Of a stretch of 64,000 nt of DNA, positions 1-11,489 are shown in pieces. Numbering within the stretch: the first letter of the stretch is position 1; each line of letters starts with the position of its first letter. The position numbers and the translations under genes were made by a program. Source of the stretch: Neoceratodus forsteri (Eukaryota; Chordata; Ceratodontiformes; Ceratodontidae); contig CM028132.1 of assembly GCA_016271365.2 (NCBI GenBank), forward strand, positions 589,069,001 to 589,133,000, given 5' to 3'. Under the pieces are notes generated by a model. That model saw only the letters and a list, made by a program, of their open reading frames with translations, was not told the origin of the DNA and did no database searches.

Positions 1-440
1 ATGAAGGATCAATTAAAGCAGTAATATTGTATAAATCAGAATGTCTAAGAGCTGTTTGTAGCAAGGACAAAGAACCATTTGGGGATAATTTATCATTAGG
101 CCAGCCCTGAAAAGTTCCTTTGGAGAGTTTGGCCACAGCGAGAATTTGTCCTTGCGATGTGGTTTGTCACTCAATTTGCAGGGTAGATTTATCAGGAGCA
201 ACAACCGAGGCTGTGAGTGTAAGTGTCAGAACGTTCCTGGACAGTAATCAAACTATTAGGTATTTTGATGGATACTCCCTCTGGAGGAGATGCGGATGAT
301 CAAGGTGTGGTAGGAGGTTTGGTACCATGCCTTGGATGCGGGGATAACTCCTGAGATTAGAGAAAATGGAACAAGATAGCCATCTTGTCAGTGTATCTGA
401 AAGAAATCAAACATTAGTAGGTTAGCACTATTCAGCCCAA
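1..440 (-). pseudogene. Envelope-like 3' fragment of retrovirus-like element (left arm)
   Basis: This is the minus-strand counterpart of the ORF at 3755-4204 in the other arm. It follows the integrase C-terminus by a few dozen bases, where a retroviral env would start. No continuous reading frame remains; the only open stretch, at 13-204, is in a frame different from the one carrying the signal peptide in the right arm. The function is inferred from position only, because no transmembrane subunit, cleavage site or heptad repeat is visible before the window ends. Confidence 0.4.
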
Positions 441-458
441 TGGGGTGAGAAAAAGTAA

Positions 459-1690
459 TTAAGCTCCTTTGTACAGTTTTAGTTGGTTTGCATGTAACCA
501 TTTGTCAGTCAGTTTGTTATTTTGCATGAGTCTAACTTGATAGACTGCTGGACTAAGCTTGTTAACAATGGGGTAAGGGCCTTCCCATTTATTAGAGAAG
601 GAATGGGTGGGGTGTGCAAACCGAAGGGCCATTACTTGATCTCCAACCTGCCAATCCACTTCTTGTGCGTGCTTGTCAAACTGTATTTTGGACTGTTGCT
701 GGGCCTTGCCCATGCAGTGGGCAGCTTACAAGTGTGTGTGTATGAGGTCTGTTCTGAGTTTTTCCACATATTGGTCAACAGACACACGGTCTGCAGTGGA
801 GTCGTAGGTCAAACAACAGGTGTTCATCACCTCGAAGGAATGTCAACTGGGTGGTGGATGAGGTGTGCCTTATTGCCATAAGGAGTAAAGGCAATAGGGA
901 ATCCCAAGTTTTGGGATTGTCCTCAATGAATTGGAAAGCATCTGCTTAATCCATCTGTTGGCTCTCACTACTTGACCTGAAGATTGGAGGTGGTAGGGTA
1001 TGTGGAACTTCTGTTGAACTCCAAGGAGTTCAAGATTCTTTCATCAACTCACCTGTAAAACTGGTTCCTTTGTCTGAGTCTACCTTAAGAGGTAGGCCCC
1101 ACCTGGAGAAAATTTGTTCAACCAGGATTTTGGCAGTGGTTTTAGCAGTACTTGTCTTGGTGGGGAAAGCTTCAACCCACTTAGAGAAAAGATCAGTTAC
1201 CACAAGAGCATACGTATTATTTCTGCTGGTAATGTTGGTCAGAGGACCAATGAAATCAATCTGTATGGCATGCCAAGGGCCAGAGTGTCTCTGTGGTAGG
1301 AGTTTTGCATTTCGTTTGGTAGGGATGGGGTTGTTTTGCGCACAAACAAGGCAGTCATCTATGTACTGTTTATCATCTTTGGTGACACCAGGCCATCAGG
1401 CGGTGGTCTTGAGCCTCTGGAGGGTGTTTTCCACTCCCTGGTGTCCACTAGTGGGTGTATCATGTACTTGGTGCAAAAATTCAGATCTAAGATGTTTGGG
1501 GACCACCCACAACTTGGTGGTGGAATCATCTGGTTGGTACCAGATGAGCTTGTCATCTGGTGACAAGTGTAACTTACCTTCATGCCTCTGGTAGGGGTTA
1601 TGTGTGGGAAGTTTCTCTTCAGTACCTTTGTCAAGGAACCTGAACACTTCTCTGAGTTTAGTGTCAACAGGTTGGGCTGCTGAGAGGTTT
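459..1690 (-). pseudogene. Retrovirus-like integrase (left arm), inactivated
   Basis: Read on the minus strand, this gives an HHCC zinc-binding N-terminal domain (a histidine pair followed by CLVCAQ near 1270-1340), then a DDE core, then a C-terminal domain with the KWEGPYPI motif near 590 that runs to about 459. The first catalytic Asp lies in IDFIGPL and the second in VDSDKGTSF. The third position, normally Glu in SSGQVERAN, reads SSGQVVRAN near 965-990, so the catalytic Glu has become Val by one base change. Several frame breaks split the gene. Similarity to vertebrate gamma/epsilon-type or class III endogenous retrovirus integrases is inferred from motif spacing; the exact clade is uncertain. 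Confidence 0.75.
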
Positions 1691-2239
1691 AGCTGAGGTT
1701 GTCGGACGGACTCATCCGACCAATGCTGTCAGCTATTTGCTGAACAGAGTAGACCATTTGTAAGGGATTATTGGGACGATCAGGTGGAGGTACATTTCCT
1801 CGGGCACCATCCAGGGTTGCCTGAGCTGCGGCTTCCGCTACCGAGCGGACTATGCCATCCTGTGTACCAGTTTCATGAATAAGCTGTCTAATTTGGCCTT
1901 TTAAAACTTGCTTATTCCTTTCCGGAATGGCACACTATTCACCGCATTATCAATCATTCTTTCTATCTCCTGCCTGTCTTTCACATTAATTATGGCTATC
2001 GGGTTCGGTGGTGCCATCGGGACAAGGCTTGGGCCTGCTCCCCAACCCCCGGGGAGATGCCAACATGGCAGCCCCATGATGGGAGCAGTCCCAAGCCTGT
2101 ACTCCACGGCACCACCCAAACTGAGAATACCATCATTTTCACAAACTCTAACTGGGTTTGCTGTTCTCTTACAGAATTTCTTTCTTTCTGGCAGAAAACC
2201 CTTCCTGTCTTCTAATGGCAGTCTAGTGAAGTACAAAGA
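1691..2239 (-). other. Central spacer of the inverted repeat, degraded coding-like DNA
   Basis: This stretch is not shared between the arms. Parts are open on the minus strand (1901-2284), and around 1700-1860 there is an alanine-rich translation on that strand resembling gag or pol linker sequence, but no diagnostic motif is present. It may be the upstream part of the left-arm element or an unrelated insertion. Confidence 0.3.
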
Positions 2240-2396
2240 ACTGGTGATATACATACATTCACTGGCACAAAAGTTTGCACACAAACTCTATGTACACAAA
2301 GTCAAAGATCATTCTCTGATTGACCCCTATTATGCCTTCAATGACTCAGCAGACACCCTTACCAAGGAAGGGGCCAGAGAGGCACATAGATAATAA
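2230..2396 (+). pseudogene. RNase H C-terminal end of retrovirus-like pol
   Basis: The translation ends with NDSADTLTKEGA, which fits the retroviral RNase H closing motif (usually N-x2-AD-x-LAK-x-GA) and so retains the last catalytic Asp. It lies about 70 bp before the integrase region of the right arm in the expected RNase H to integrase order. Only the last ~50 residues remain, and the left arm has no equivalent. The unrelated-looking sequence just upstream shows that the 5' part of pol was deleted. Confidence 0.55.
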
Positions 2397-2459
2397 ACCA
2401 TCCAGAAGCCAATGCAGCCACACACATTGCAGCAGTCAAAAAAGCCTGAACCCTTTTCC

Positions 2460-3685
2460 CCTTGGACCTCTCAGCAGCCCAACATGTTGACACCAAACTC
2501 AGAGAAGTGTTCAGGTTCCTTGACAAAGGTACTAAAGAGAAACTTCCCACACATAGCCCCTACCAGAGGCATAAAGGTAAGTTACACTTGTCACCAAATG
2601 ACAAGCTCATCTGGTACCAACCAGATGATTCCACCACCAAATTGTGGGTGGTCCCTAGACATCGTAGGTCTGAATTCTTGCACTAAGTACACAATACACC
2701 CACTGGTGGACACCAGGAAGCGGAAAACACCCTCCAGAGGCTCAAGACCACTGCCTGGTGGCCTGGTGTCACCAAAGATGTTAAACAGTACATAGATAAC
2801 TGCCTTGTTTGTGCACAAAACTACCCCATCCCTACCAAAAAAAATGCCAAACTTCTACCACAAAGACACTCTGGCCCATGGCATGCCATACAGATTGATT
2901 TTATTGGCCCCCTGACCAATACCAGCAGAAATAACAGTTATGCTCTTGTGGTAATTGATCTCTTCTCTAATTGGGTTGAAGCTTTCCCCACCAAGACTTG
3001 CACTGCTAAAACCACTGCCAAAACCCTGGTGGAACAAATTTCCTCCAGGTGGGGCCTACCTCTTAAGGTAGACTCAGACAAAGAAACCAGTTTTACAGGT
3101 AAGTTAATAAAAAAATCCCTTGAACTCCTTGGAGTTCAACAAAAGTTCCACATACCCTACCACTCCCAATCTTCAGGTCAAGTAAAAAAAGCCAACAGAC
3201 GGATTAAGCAGATGCTTTCCAAATTCATTGAGGACAATCCCAGAACTTGGGTTTCCCTATTGCCATTACTCCTTATTACCCACAGCCACCACCCAGTTGA
3301 CACCCATTGAGGTGATGACTGAAAGACAAATGAGATTACCTGAATACCTGTTGTTTGACCTGCACCCTCACTTCAGACCGTGTGTCTGTAGACCAATATA
3401 TAAAAAATCAAAACAAACCTCATACACACACACTTGTATGCTGCCACTGCATGGGCAAGGCCCAGCAACAGTCCAAAATACAGTTTGACAAGCACGCACA
3501 AGAAGTGGATTGGCAGGTTAAAAATCAAGTAATGATCCTTCAATTTGCACACCCACCCATTCCTTCTCTAATAAATGGGAAGGCCCTTACCCCATTGTCA
3601 ACAAGCTCAGTCCGGCAGTCTATCAGGTTAGACTCCTGCAAAATAACAAACTGACAAATGGTTACATGCAAACCAACTAAAACTG
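2460..3685 (+). pseudogene. Retrovirus-like integrase (right arm), inactivated
   Basis: This has the same domain order as the left arm: an HHCC zinc domain near 2650-2815, a DDE core from about 2880, and a C-terminal domain ending near 3680. The first Asp (IDFIGPL) and second Asp (VDSDKETSF, a Gly to Glu change next to it) are present. The third catalytic site reads SSGQVKKAN, so Glu has become Lys. Because the left arm has Val at this position, the two copies lost the residue by different mutations. ORFs at 2462-2686, 2948-3310, 3228-3488 and 3355-3654 lie in different frames, showing at least three frameshifts. Confidence 0.75.
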
Positions 3686-3754
3686 TACAAAAAAGCTTAA
3701 TTACTTTTCCTCACCCCATTGGGCGGAATAGTACTAACCTACTAATGTTTAATT

Positions 3755-4204
3755 TTGCTTTTCAAATACACTGACAAGATGGCTATCTTGTTCCACTTTC
3801 TCCTAATCTCAAAAGTTATCCCCTGCATCCAAGGCATGGTACCAAACCTCCTACCATACCTTAATCATCCGGCATCTCCTCCAAAGAAAGTATCCATCAA
3901 AATACCTAACAGTTTAATTATTGTCCAAAAAGGTTCTAACACTTACCTCACTGCCTCAGTTGTTGCTCCTAATAAATCTACCCTGCAAATTAAGTGGCAA
4001 TCCACATTGCAAGGACAAATTCTCCCTGTGGCCAAACTCTCCAAAGAAACTTTTCAGGGTAGGCCTAATGCTAAATTATCCCCAAATAGTTCTTTGTCCT
4101 TGTTACAAGCTGCTCTTAAAGGGAACATATGGACTAAGGAGCACCTCTCTTGTCTCCTTCAAGGTGCTCAGAATAAGGACACAGCATGGTCTGGCTGCTA
4201 TTAA
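3755..4204 (+). pseudogene. Envelope-like ORF with N-terminal signal peptide
   Basis: An open frame of 149 codons follows the integrase C-terminus by about 70 bp, where a retroviral env would begin. Near its N-terminus a short basic/polar segment is followed by a hydrophobic stretch (ILFHFLLISKVIPCIQG), which looks like a signal peptide with a plausible cleavage site. The rest is polar, with NKS, NSS-type sequons and few cysteines. It stops far short of a normal env length, with no fusion peptide or membrane anchor in frame. The start codon could also be the internal Met at codon 9. Calling it env rests on position and the signal peptide only. Confidence 0.45.
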
Positions 4205-4539
4205 CTTCTTATTTCCCACCCTCTGGAACACCATGCAAAAGACGTTAAGGTTCTCTTCCCTTCTGGGTCCACATACCTTTAAGCTGTTGCTTGCCCACAA
4301 TCTCAGGGATGTATGTGCCTGACGCAGGTGATCTCCCTCTGACCTCCCTGCTTGGCTCCTCATTTACCCAGCACCTTACACATACAACTAGCACTTCTTG
4401 TACAACTAGTACTTCTCCTCTCCTTTCCCTTTCCCTCTCTATGCTCATATATTTGGTTGTGTTAACCTTCCCCTCCCCCTAGTCACCCTCCCTCTCCCTT
4501 TCTCCCATCCCTCCATCCTATCCCTCATAGGGACACCCC

Positions 4540-4795
4540 TTGGTCAGTCTGTACTATGCCTAGTCAGTTACTCCTGCCTTGTGTACATGTTGATACTCTG
4601 TCTAGGTGTCACCCTCAATTATGTTTGCATAGCTATTCACTCTGTATTTGCTTCTGATGTTACTGCCATTTCTCTGTATTTACCAGTCTTGTATCAAGTG
4701 TATTTGATTCTGTACTATCCTACCCAAGACCATCTTGCAAATGAGCTTGCTCAAGGATGATTTGCCTGGTTAAATAAAGTTTGATTGATTGATGG
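4540..4795 (+). mobile_element. L2-type LINE 3' end with TTGA-repeat tail
   Basis: The sequence ends with a short hairpin (GAGCTTGCTC at 4743-4752), then TTAAATAAAG and a tail of TTGATTGATTGAT. The hairpin plus A-rich or short-repeat tail matches the ends of other L2-type pieces at 19.5 kb and 44.1 kb in this window. Only 3' UTR is recognisable. The preceding CT-rich stretch (4380-4530) is unassigned. Confidence 0.55.
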
Positions 4796-6950
4796 CCATA
4801 AGGAGACATGCTCTCCAATTTTAGTTGTTGTGTAAAACCCATACTTATCAAATGTTGTGGCATGCCCATCCTTTAGCATATCTGTTTTTGAAAATGTTCT
4901 TGTGCTCTCTCTGTCTCTGTGGGTGACAGACAGAGCAGTGGGACCCTATTAGGGACTCTGAGGTAACTAGGTAAGTAGAGCTTTCAGGGTGGAGGAGGAG
5001 AGGGTTTTGGTAGCAAGCTTTCCTGGGGATTAGTTGACAGATTGCTGGCTGAGGGTCATGGCTTAAGTTTGAGAAGACTGGGATGTGTTGATCTACCCTC
5101 ATGATGTGAGGCGCAGTCTTGGTCAAGTGGCTTCAGTGACTGTGGGCAGTCCAGGTGGCTGGCCTGGAAAGGCTGAGATGGACAGGACCTCAAAGTTACC
5201 TGGTTAGTTGAGCTGGAAATGAGGGCTGCAGCCTTGAATGTGCCAGTCTGTGTGACTGGATGCATGACTGCATGTGTCAATAGGTACCCGTGGCTCCGCA
5301 GTCTTGAGACAAAATAGAGGTGGGTCACAAAGTGGGATTTTATCCCTTGCAACTGTATTGCAGAGGAGGGTTCATTTTGTGGTTTTAATTTTTTGGGGCA
5401 GAGTTTTGTCTCAGAGTGAGAAGCTATGCCACAATAGTCCAAAGGGTCGTGTGGGGCAGGGTGGAGTAGCTAACTGTCAATTCCTAAAGCTCAGGGCACC
5501 ACTCTTAGGAGGATCAGTGCATCAAATTAGGGTTGACTAAACCCAGAAAAAATAACCAACTGCTCTAAAGATTAAAGATGAACTCAGAGGCAAGACTATA
5601 TATCGTGGATCACACACTACTATACCAAAAAGTAATTCCCTGCTGGTAGCAACATGCTGGGGTTAAAACACTTCAGCCTTTTAATTGCTTTTGCAGAATT
5701 CATATATTAATAATTTCCAGCATGAACAAAAAAATGTAAAAAGTGCTCAGTGCCCCGTAGGGTTACAGTACTCCACAGGAATGTGCCCACATAAACAGAA
5801 CTGTGCAAATCGTGCTCATAATTAACTTTTAAAACAGGCTATGCCTATATAAAATTATTGCCTCTCACCTAGCTGCCAGCTTACCCTGGCCTTTTTACAA
5901 AGGATTTTTACATGGGGAGAATCAGTCAGGGCTAAGTTGCATTTCTCCCTTTTATGGGGTGGGGTGGGGTGGAATAAAAACAGAACAGAGCCTGCCTGGG
6001 TGATAGGAGAGACAGCAGGAAATACAGAAACAGAGAAGACAGAAGCTGCACAGCTAAACAGATAAGAAAGGAGTGTTTGAGTGTTTTAATTACTCTCTTT
6101 TCTGCTAACCTAGTTCTCTCTTTGAATCAAAGCTTCCTATGTTATTTTACTGGTGCCTTGGGAAGGCCTTATCATGGCAATACCATTTACCATGTATGTC
6201 CTCAACCCCTTCTTTACAAACAACAAAACAATGGCAGGGCCACCTACCACATTAATCCAATCACCTTCCCACAGTGTGTTGTCTGGTTGTTCATAATCTG
6301 CACCACTCCATATTATCCCAAACCAAAACACCACTTTTCCTTCCTGCCTCACATGTCCCATGCTACTACAATGGGCAAAACATTCCAAAAGTTATTTCTT
6401 CATTGTGCAATGCTTGTGGCCACAGAATGCACACTATACCTCTTGGCAAAAGATTCCAAATTCCCCCACCCACAGACACATCTATATAGAATTTGAGGTC
6501 CTGGCTGGAGGCGGCCGTGCCTGCCATATTGCTACCTCACTGAAGTGGCCCAGGAAATCTGCCCAGATTCAGAGATCTTCTCAGATGTCCCCTGTGACCC
6601 TGATAAAGTGGTGAGGCACTTTCACCCAAGCCACTGCCTTTGCTGTCTTGCTTACAAAATTACCACACCTTGGGAATTAACCTGCAGGGGAAGTTCAGAT
6701 GCCCATAAAACATTTGCACCTTCTTTAAGGTGACCTTCCACACCCTGCCTACGTCCCCTGTTGGTTACAACAATTTTTTACTTTTTACTCAGGCAGCAGT
6801 GTGACTCTTACCATGGAGTCCAATGTGACGCCTAAAAAGGTCAGTACTGCGTGGGTGCCCTTGATATTGTTGAGCGCTAGTGTGAACCTCAAATACCATG
6901 ACCATCGCTTCAAAGACCTCCAGTGCCTCAGCACAGATACCCCTCCCCCC
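4796..6950. other. No recognisable feature
   Basis: Short ORFs occur by chance on both strands, but none shows a known motif. A small G-rich run (GGGGTGGGGTGGGGTGG near 5956) is present. The composition is ordinary and no terminal repeats or target duplications were seen. Confidence 0.5.
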
Positions 6951-6954
6951 CACT

Positions 6955-7145
6955 GCCATGGTTACCATATTTCATGTCTGACCATGTTTTGAACATGGTA
7001 GTTGCCTTTCAATAATCATGTTCAAAAACTATGAAATAACCATAGTTAGAGTTTCACTATCAAACATGTGCATTGCAAGGTTAAAATCAATGAACATGGT
7101 TAAACATGGTAGAACATGGTATTTAAAACATGGTTAAACATGATC
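6955..7145. repeat. CATGGT/ACCATG-rich repeat block 1
   Basis: The words ACCATG, CATGGT, AAACATGG and GACCATG recur in both orientations many times within 190 bp, giving a degenerate, self-complementary repeat. The same vocabulary appears at 14.8-15.2 kb and 28.2-28.65 kb. No coding potential is seen. Confidence 0.6.
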
Positions 7146-8230
7146 TCCATCGAGGACACCTCCTCCATTGGACTACACCTTTAGAACTGTAAGCTGTCAG
7201 TGTTAGGACCATTCAAAAACTTTTGCTAACCAGGAGATAACCTTCATGACATGCAGTGTTGGTGCCTATATAATCGTGGGTGGCGCATTGTTGTTTAGTT
7301 CTTTCTCCTGCAAAATTTATGTCGGACCGAAGAAACAGCTCTGCAATTTTGTTGCTGTGTTACAAAATTCTTCAAGTTGCTGACTACATACTTTCCATTG
7401 TTGATCATCCAGTCTTCTTATTCCTGATTTGCAGACCACATTTATGGGTCTTTTTTGTCCCAGCCTCCTCACTATCTGAACCAGATATTTCTTTCTGGGC
7501 CTCAGGAATGATGCTGGAACATTCTAAGTGCATTTTCCAGTAACAGTAACATGGCATCAAAGGCCCAGGATGTGAATCCAAGGCTAGTTTCTGGTACCAA
7601 GAATTCTGCCGTGGCTAATCCACCATGGTGGACAGCTCAGCCATCACCCGGGTAATCGGCAGAACCTTCATGCTGTTGCCACTGCTGGAAGCCTTTAAGT
7701 CCTCATCATCATCTATTTTGGCATTATTGATTTCAGCCCCCTCGACCGTTCAGAATACATCAAGGTTGGGGCTTGGCTCTGACATCACCATACTTACTAC
7801 GGACATTGTCTGGCCATCATCTCGTCAACACATACAGTCATGGAACCCTTAGTGGGTATTGTTGACTTGGATTAGGTGCAAATGGCATTTTCACACTGAG
7901 TCCATTGCTGAGTATCGTCAAGGTTTACACCATTGGTGGTACATGCAGTTTCGTTGACTGGGCTTAGCTTTCAGAGGAACTTTTGGCCATTGAAAAGATA
8001 ATGGAAGACTTAGATGGAGAAAAAGATTTCTATATGACAGACCTGTTCTCCAGGCATGCCTTCTACAGTGGTGGGGACCCACATGGAATAGTCTTGGACC
8101 CCTGTATTTCTGAATCCTCTTAAGAACCTTTCAGTTACTCTAAAGAGGTCCTTGGTATGGTAGTAGATAGAGTTCCTGGAAGTTGGACCTCCACCTCCCT
8201 TGATCCTACCTCCCATGTACCAAACAAGGC
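7146..8230. other. Unassigned; possibly 5' part of an old DIRS element
   Basis: There is no firm motif. From about 7550 on, plus-strand translations are rich in Ser/Pro with short acidic runs (for instance near 8000-8040), as in gag regions of DIRS elements. Direct continuity with the clearer DIRS sequence after 8616 is only inferred from location. Confidence 0.25.
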
Positions 8231-8243
8231 AGAAAGAGACATT

Positions 8244-8603
8244 TTTTTTTAAATGTTATTTCTGGGTTTTTGTAGGTTTTCTCTCGACCCCTACACCCAC
8301 ATATCCCTGATGTAGCATGCGCGTATGGAGGCACACGCGCACATGCCATTCAGGATGCCCCTCCCTTCCAGCCATGCTGTTGGCCATCTGTGCCAGCACT
8401 GAACCAACATTCGGTGATGGCGGGAGTCGGAACTATAAGCAGGCAACCCTGCCCCTTACCCAGGAAAGGAGAGCCAATGCTTGATCCAGCTCCCACCCCC
8501 ACCCCCCATACTGGCACCCCTAGGTCGCTCCCAAACCCAGGTTGTCGGTGTAACATGAGGTGTGGTGTCCAGTACCTCAACCCTCAGCACCACTGGGCCA
8601 GCT
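8244..8603 (-). mobile_element. tRNA-derived SINE, family A copy 1
   Basis: The element is flanked by a perfect 13 bp target duplication, AGAAAGAGACATT, at 8231-8243 and 8604-8616. Read on the minus strand, it starts with a tRNA-like head containing GAGGGTTGAGGTACTGG (A-box region) and a decayed B-box (CCTGGGTTTGGGAG), then a GC-rich body, and ends in an A-rich tail. The head matches the elements at 30.4, 52.4 and 58.3 kb. It interrupts sequence that continues on either side, so it is a later insertion. Confidence 0.8.
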
Positions 8604-8812
8604 AGAAAGAGACATTCTATATGTGGAAGAATACTCCTGCATGTTTTCTGGGCCCTGGAGGATCTTCACTTCTAGATCCCCAGGCCTCTTACCTTGTAGC
8701 TTCAGTATTGCACCTTTATGCTTCTCCTAACCACCTTGAGGTTCAGGAGCTGCTTGGGGAAGCCTGTGCCATGCAATGGCCTCTTGATACAATTCAGGAG
8801 GACCTAGACCTT

Positions 8813-9014
8813 AGGGAGGCAGTATAGCGCAGTGGTTTAAGGCTCTGAGCTGCAAACCTGGAGACCTGAGTTTGAATCTCACAGCCCCCACTTGCATACT
8901 GTGTGACCCTGAGCAAGTCACTTAACTTCCCTGTGCTCCCAGGTTGCACCTGTAAACAAGCTTTCAGCTTAGTGTGTTTCACCTGGTAAAACAAAGGTAA
9001 AAAAAAAGAAAAAA
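8813..9014 (+). mobile_element. CORE-SINE (MIR-like)
   Basis: The head has AGCGCAGTGGTTTAAGGCTC (A-box) and GAGTTTGAATCTC (B-box) typical of a tRNA promoter. The body has GTGTGACCCTGAGCAAGTCA, the conserved core of MIR-type CORE-SINEs. It ends with an A-rich tail. An imperfect target duplication (GACCTAGACC at 8801 and GACCCTGACC at 9015) flanks it, within the DIRS gag-like region. Confidence 0.85.
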
Positions 9015-9267
9015 GACCCTGACCAAACTCCTGGCCTGGGACCAGGAGGAGCCCAAGGACCATGGGGGATACTGTTTCACTCTTCTGGCCTCTGATACTG
9101 TCCATGATGGCAGCCTTTGTGACACAGGGTTTACTGTTCTGGGTTCACATGCTTGTACCATCCTATCAGAGGAGTTTCCTTTACCAGGACTCCCTTTTTT
9201 TCTTACTCCACTATTACTCTCAGGGGTGCAGATGGGGGGCTGTATATCCTTCCACTTAAAGTGCGGT

Positions 9268-9692
9268 TTTAGGGGTTTAGCAGGTTGCCCACTCACCTCT
9301 GAGGCCAGAAGATCAGAAGGTTGTGGGTTCCACCCCCACACCAGGAACTTGCATTAAATCCCAATACTGACACTGTAGTGCAGCATGGGGGGGGGGCTGC
9401 ACTACTGAGGTGCTGTCTTTTGGATAACCGGTTAAACTGAGATCTTGCCTGCCTATTCTGGTGATTGTTAAGGATCCCATTGCATTTATTGAAAAGAGTA
9501 GGGAATTTCCCCAGTGTCCTAGCCACATTTCCTCCATTCTTTGCAAATAAATAACACCAACAGCTTAATCTGGTTCAGTGTTAGTTGGTTTCCATTTGTA
9601 TCCCACCATCCCCCAGGGACGAGGCTGAAAATAGGCAGAATTGTTTAGCCCTCCTTTTCTAGTCAACAAAATCTAACTAAATAAATGGAAGG
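9268..9692 (+). mobile_element. tRNA-derived SINE, family B copy 1, with LINE-like 3' tail
   Basis: The tRNA-like head (9270-9345) has a B-box-like GTGGGTTCCACCCCC. The body contains GGGAATTTCCCCAGTGTCCT and CACCAACAGCTTAATCTGGT, both also found in reverse at 52490-52795. The last ~80 bp (CTGAAAATAGGCA to TAAATAAATGG) match the 3' end of L2-type pieces at 13.8 kb and 46.2 kb. This shared tail suggests mobilisation by that LINE. Confidence 0.75.
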
Positions 9693-9739
9693 AGTTTACT
9701 ACGGATGAATAGGTCCTTGATATCATAGAGAATAGGTAT

Positions 9740-10990
9740 GTGTTGGAAGTTTTATCCACTCCTCCAGCGGACCCTCCTCCCCACGCTTCTTTTTTCCCCA
9801 TGTACCTGCCCATTTTGCAGAAGGAAGTGATCTCCCTTCTGACAAAAAGAGCTGCTGAACATGTTCCCAGTGTTGAGTGGAACAGTGAGTTCTATTCCAA
9901 GTATTTTCTGATTCTGAAATGGACAGGTGACCTGAGACCCATTTTAGATCTGTGTGATCTAAACAGATTTATAGATTATGAAACATTTTGAATTATGTCA
10001 TTTCAGGCCTTCATCCCTATGTTGCAGCAAAGGGATTGGCGCTGTACCACCGACATGCAGGTTGCCTCTTTCCATGTCAAAATCAGGAAAAGTTGCAGGA
10101 AACATGTCTGCTTTACTCTGGCAGGGGAACATTCCAATCCTGTACCCTCCCATTTGGACTGTCATCCACACCTGAACATTTACTAGGTATATCGGGGTGC
10201 TTGTAGCCACCATAAGGAGATAGGCTTTTTTTGTCTTCCCTTATTTAGATGATTGGCTGCTGGAAGCCAAGTTGAAGGAAATGGCTCAGTATGCACTGTC
10301 CCATGCTTTACATTTGTTTCAGGACTTGAGATCACAGTGAATAGTGAGACATCTGTCCTGACTCCTTGTCAAATTATCCGCTTCATGGACATTGTATTAG
10401 TCAAAACGACAGGTAGAGCTGTCCTGCCTCCTGACAGAGTGGACAATCTGATAGTACATGCCCAGATGGTCCATGAGAACTACTTTGTCCCAGCCCATTC
10501 CATGCTCCATCTCCTGAGTCTAATGGCTGCTACCATATCATCTACAAGACCTTTGGCCAGGCTACATATGCACATTCCACACTGGATGTCCATGTTCAGT
10601 GGGATCAGCAGAAAGACAAACCAGACAGTAATCTGTTGGTTACACCACCTCTCCACCAGGCTTTGCAGTGGTGGAGGAATAGATCAAACCTCTTGCAAAG
10701 AGTTCTGTTTTTCCCCCAAACTCTGGTACAGGTCCTGACCATAGCAGCCTCAGAATCCTGGGGCACATCGTTGCCATGGGGTCATGGGTTGGGCTGGGCC
10801 TGGTTTTGCATATTAATGTCTTAGAGATGAGGGCTGTCTTTCTTGGCCTCCAGGCCTTTGAGACTCAAATCAGCCCTGGTCCTCTGCTGGTAAAAACTGA
10901 TACTGTCAATGTCATGTGCTATATTAATAGGCAAGGGGCGCATGCTCTTACCCCCTCTGCAGAGAAGCCATGAAAGTGTGAGACTGGCGA
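9740..10990 (+). pseudogene. DIRS copy 2 reverse transcriptase and RNase H remnants
   Basis: The fragment begins with a DIRS-like RT N-terminus: KEVISLLTKRAAEHVPS, then FYSKYFLILKW and LRPILDLCDLNRF near 9890-9970, equivalent to the RT palm entry. A further stretch contains PFGLSSTPE near 10150 and a catalytic-region match around 10230-10265. The RNase H-like part near 10800-10960 contains MRAVFLGLQAF and DTVNVMCYINRQG. At least four frame changes occur, so no protein can be made. The conserved order and spacing leave little doubt about the family; copy 1 at 19.6-25.4 kb has the same architecture. Confidence 0.75.
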
Positions 10991-11099
10991 TTATCTCATA
11001 GCCTTACTTTATCAGCCATATTTCTCCCCAGTGTTCCCCATGACCTCAAGGACCATCCTAATCGGTCACTGTCCAGGGAGCATGAGTGGAAACTGCTGA

Positions 11100-11480
11100 C
11101 ATTTATTTATGTATTTGATAACCGGGTAAGTACAGTGGTCCCAGGGACCATTTAGAGGCACAACCCGGGCCATATAGATGGCATATAATATAGAGGCAAG
11201 TCTTCATACAGAGAAAAAGCAGGACGCTTACAGTAGTGTCAATGATACATGGTTACAATAGGTTCAAACCTGGAGAAGGGATCAAACTGATAGTACAGTA
11301 GCAATTACTTTACTGATGACATAGTACATTCAATACACATAGCATATTCAATATTTGTCACACCCAGGCAGTAAGTACCTGGTTGAGCAGCAAGATAATA
11401 AAATAAGACTACATCAATTAACAGCTATGCTAGCAGTTACAGGCCAATGAGGCTAGAAGTGTATTCTTTAAGTGCTTTTT
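11100..11480 (-). mobile_element. L2-type LINE 3' end inserted in DIRS copy 2
   Basis: On the minus strand, this ends in CGGTTATCAAATACATAAATAAAT, the tail pattern shared by the L2-type pieces at 46.2 kb and 13.8 kb. It splits DIRS sequence that resumes near 11490. The rest is 3' UTR-like sequence with no coding motif. Confidence 0.5.
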
Positions 11481-11489
11481 GAAGGTCCA

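Larger units (their letters stand above)
1..4150. repeat. Large inverted repeat of retrovirus-like fragments
   Basis: Bases 1-1690 read on the minus strand match about 2465-4150 on the plus strand along their whole length, with scattered substitutions and short indels. Matching positions sum to about 4151-4157, so the symmetry centre is near 2076 and the non-matching spacer is about 770 bp. Both arms carry the same order, integrase then an envelope-like ORF, and both point away from the centre. The left arm is cut by the window edge. This may be an inverted duplication or two head-to-head insertions of one family. Confidence 0.85.

Noticed and set aside
7625..7852. 75-codon ORF as a small host protein
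   Set aside because: No motif, no splice signals judged credible, and it sits beside DIRS-like sequence.
8813..8900. Possible tRNA gene
   Set aside because: The A- and B-box sequences belong to a CORE-SINE head with a MIR-type core and A-rich tail; the cloverleaf is not closed.
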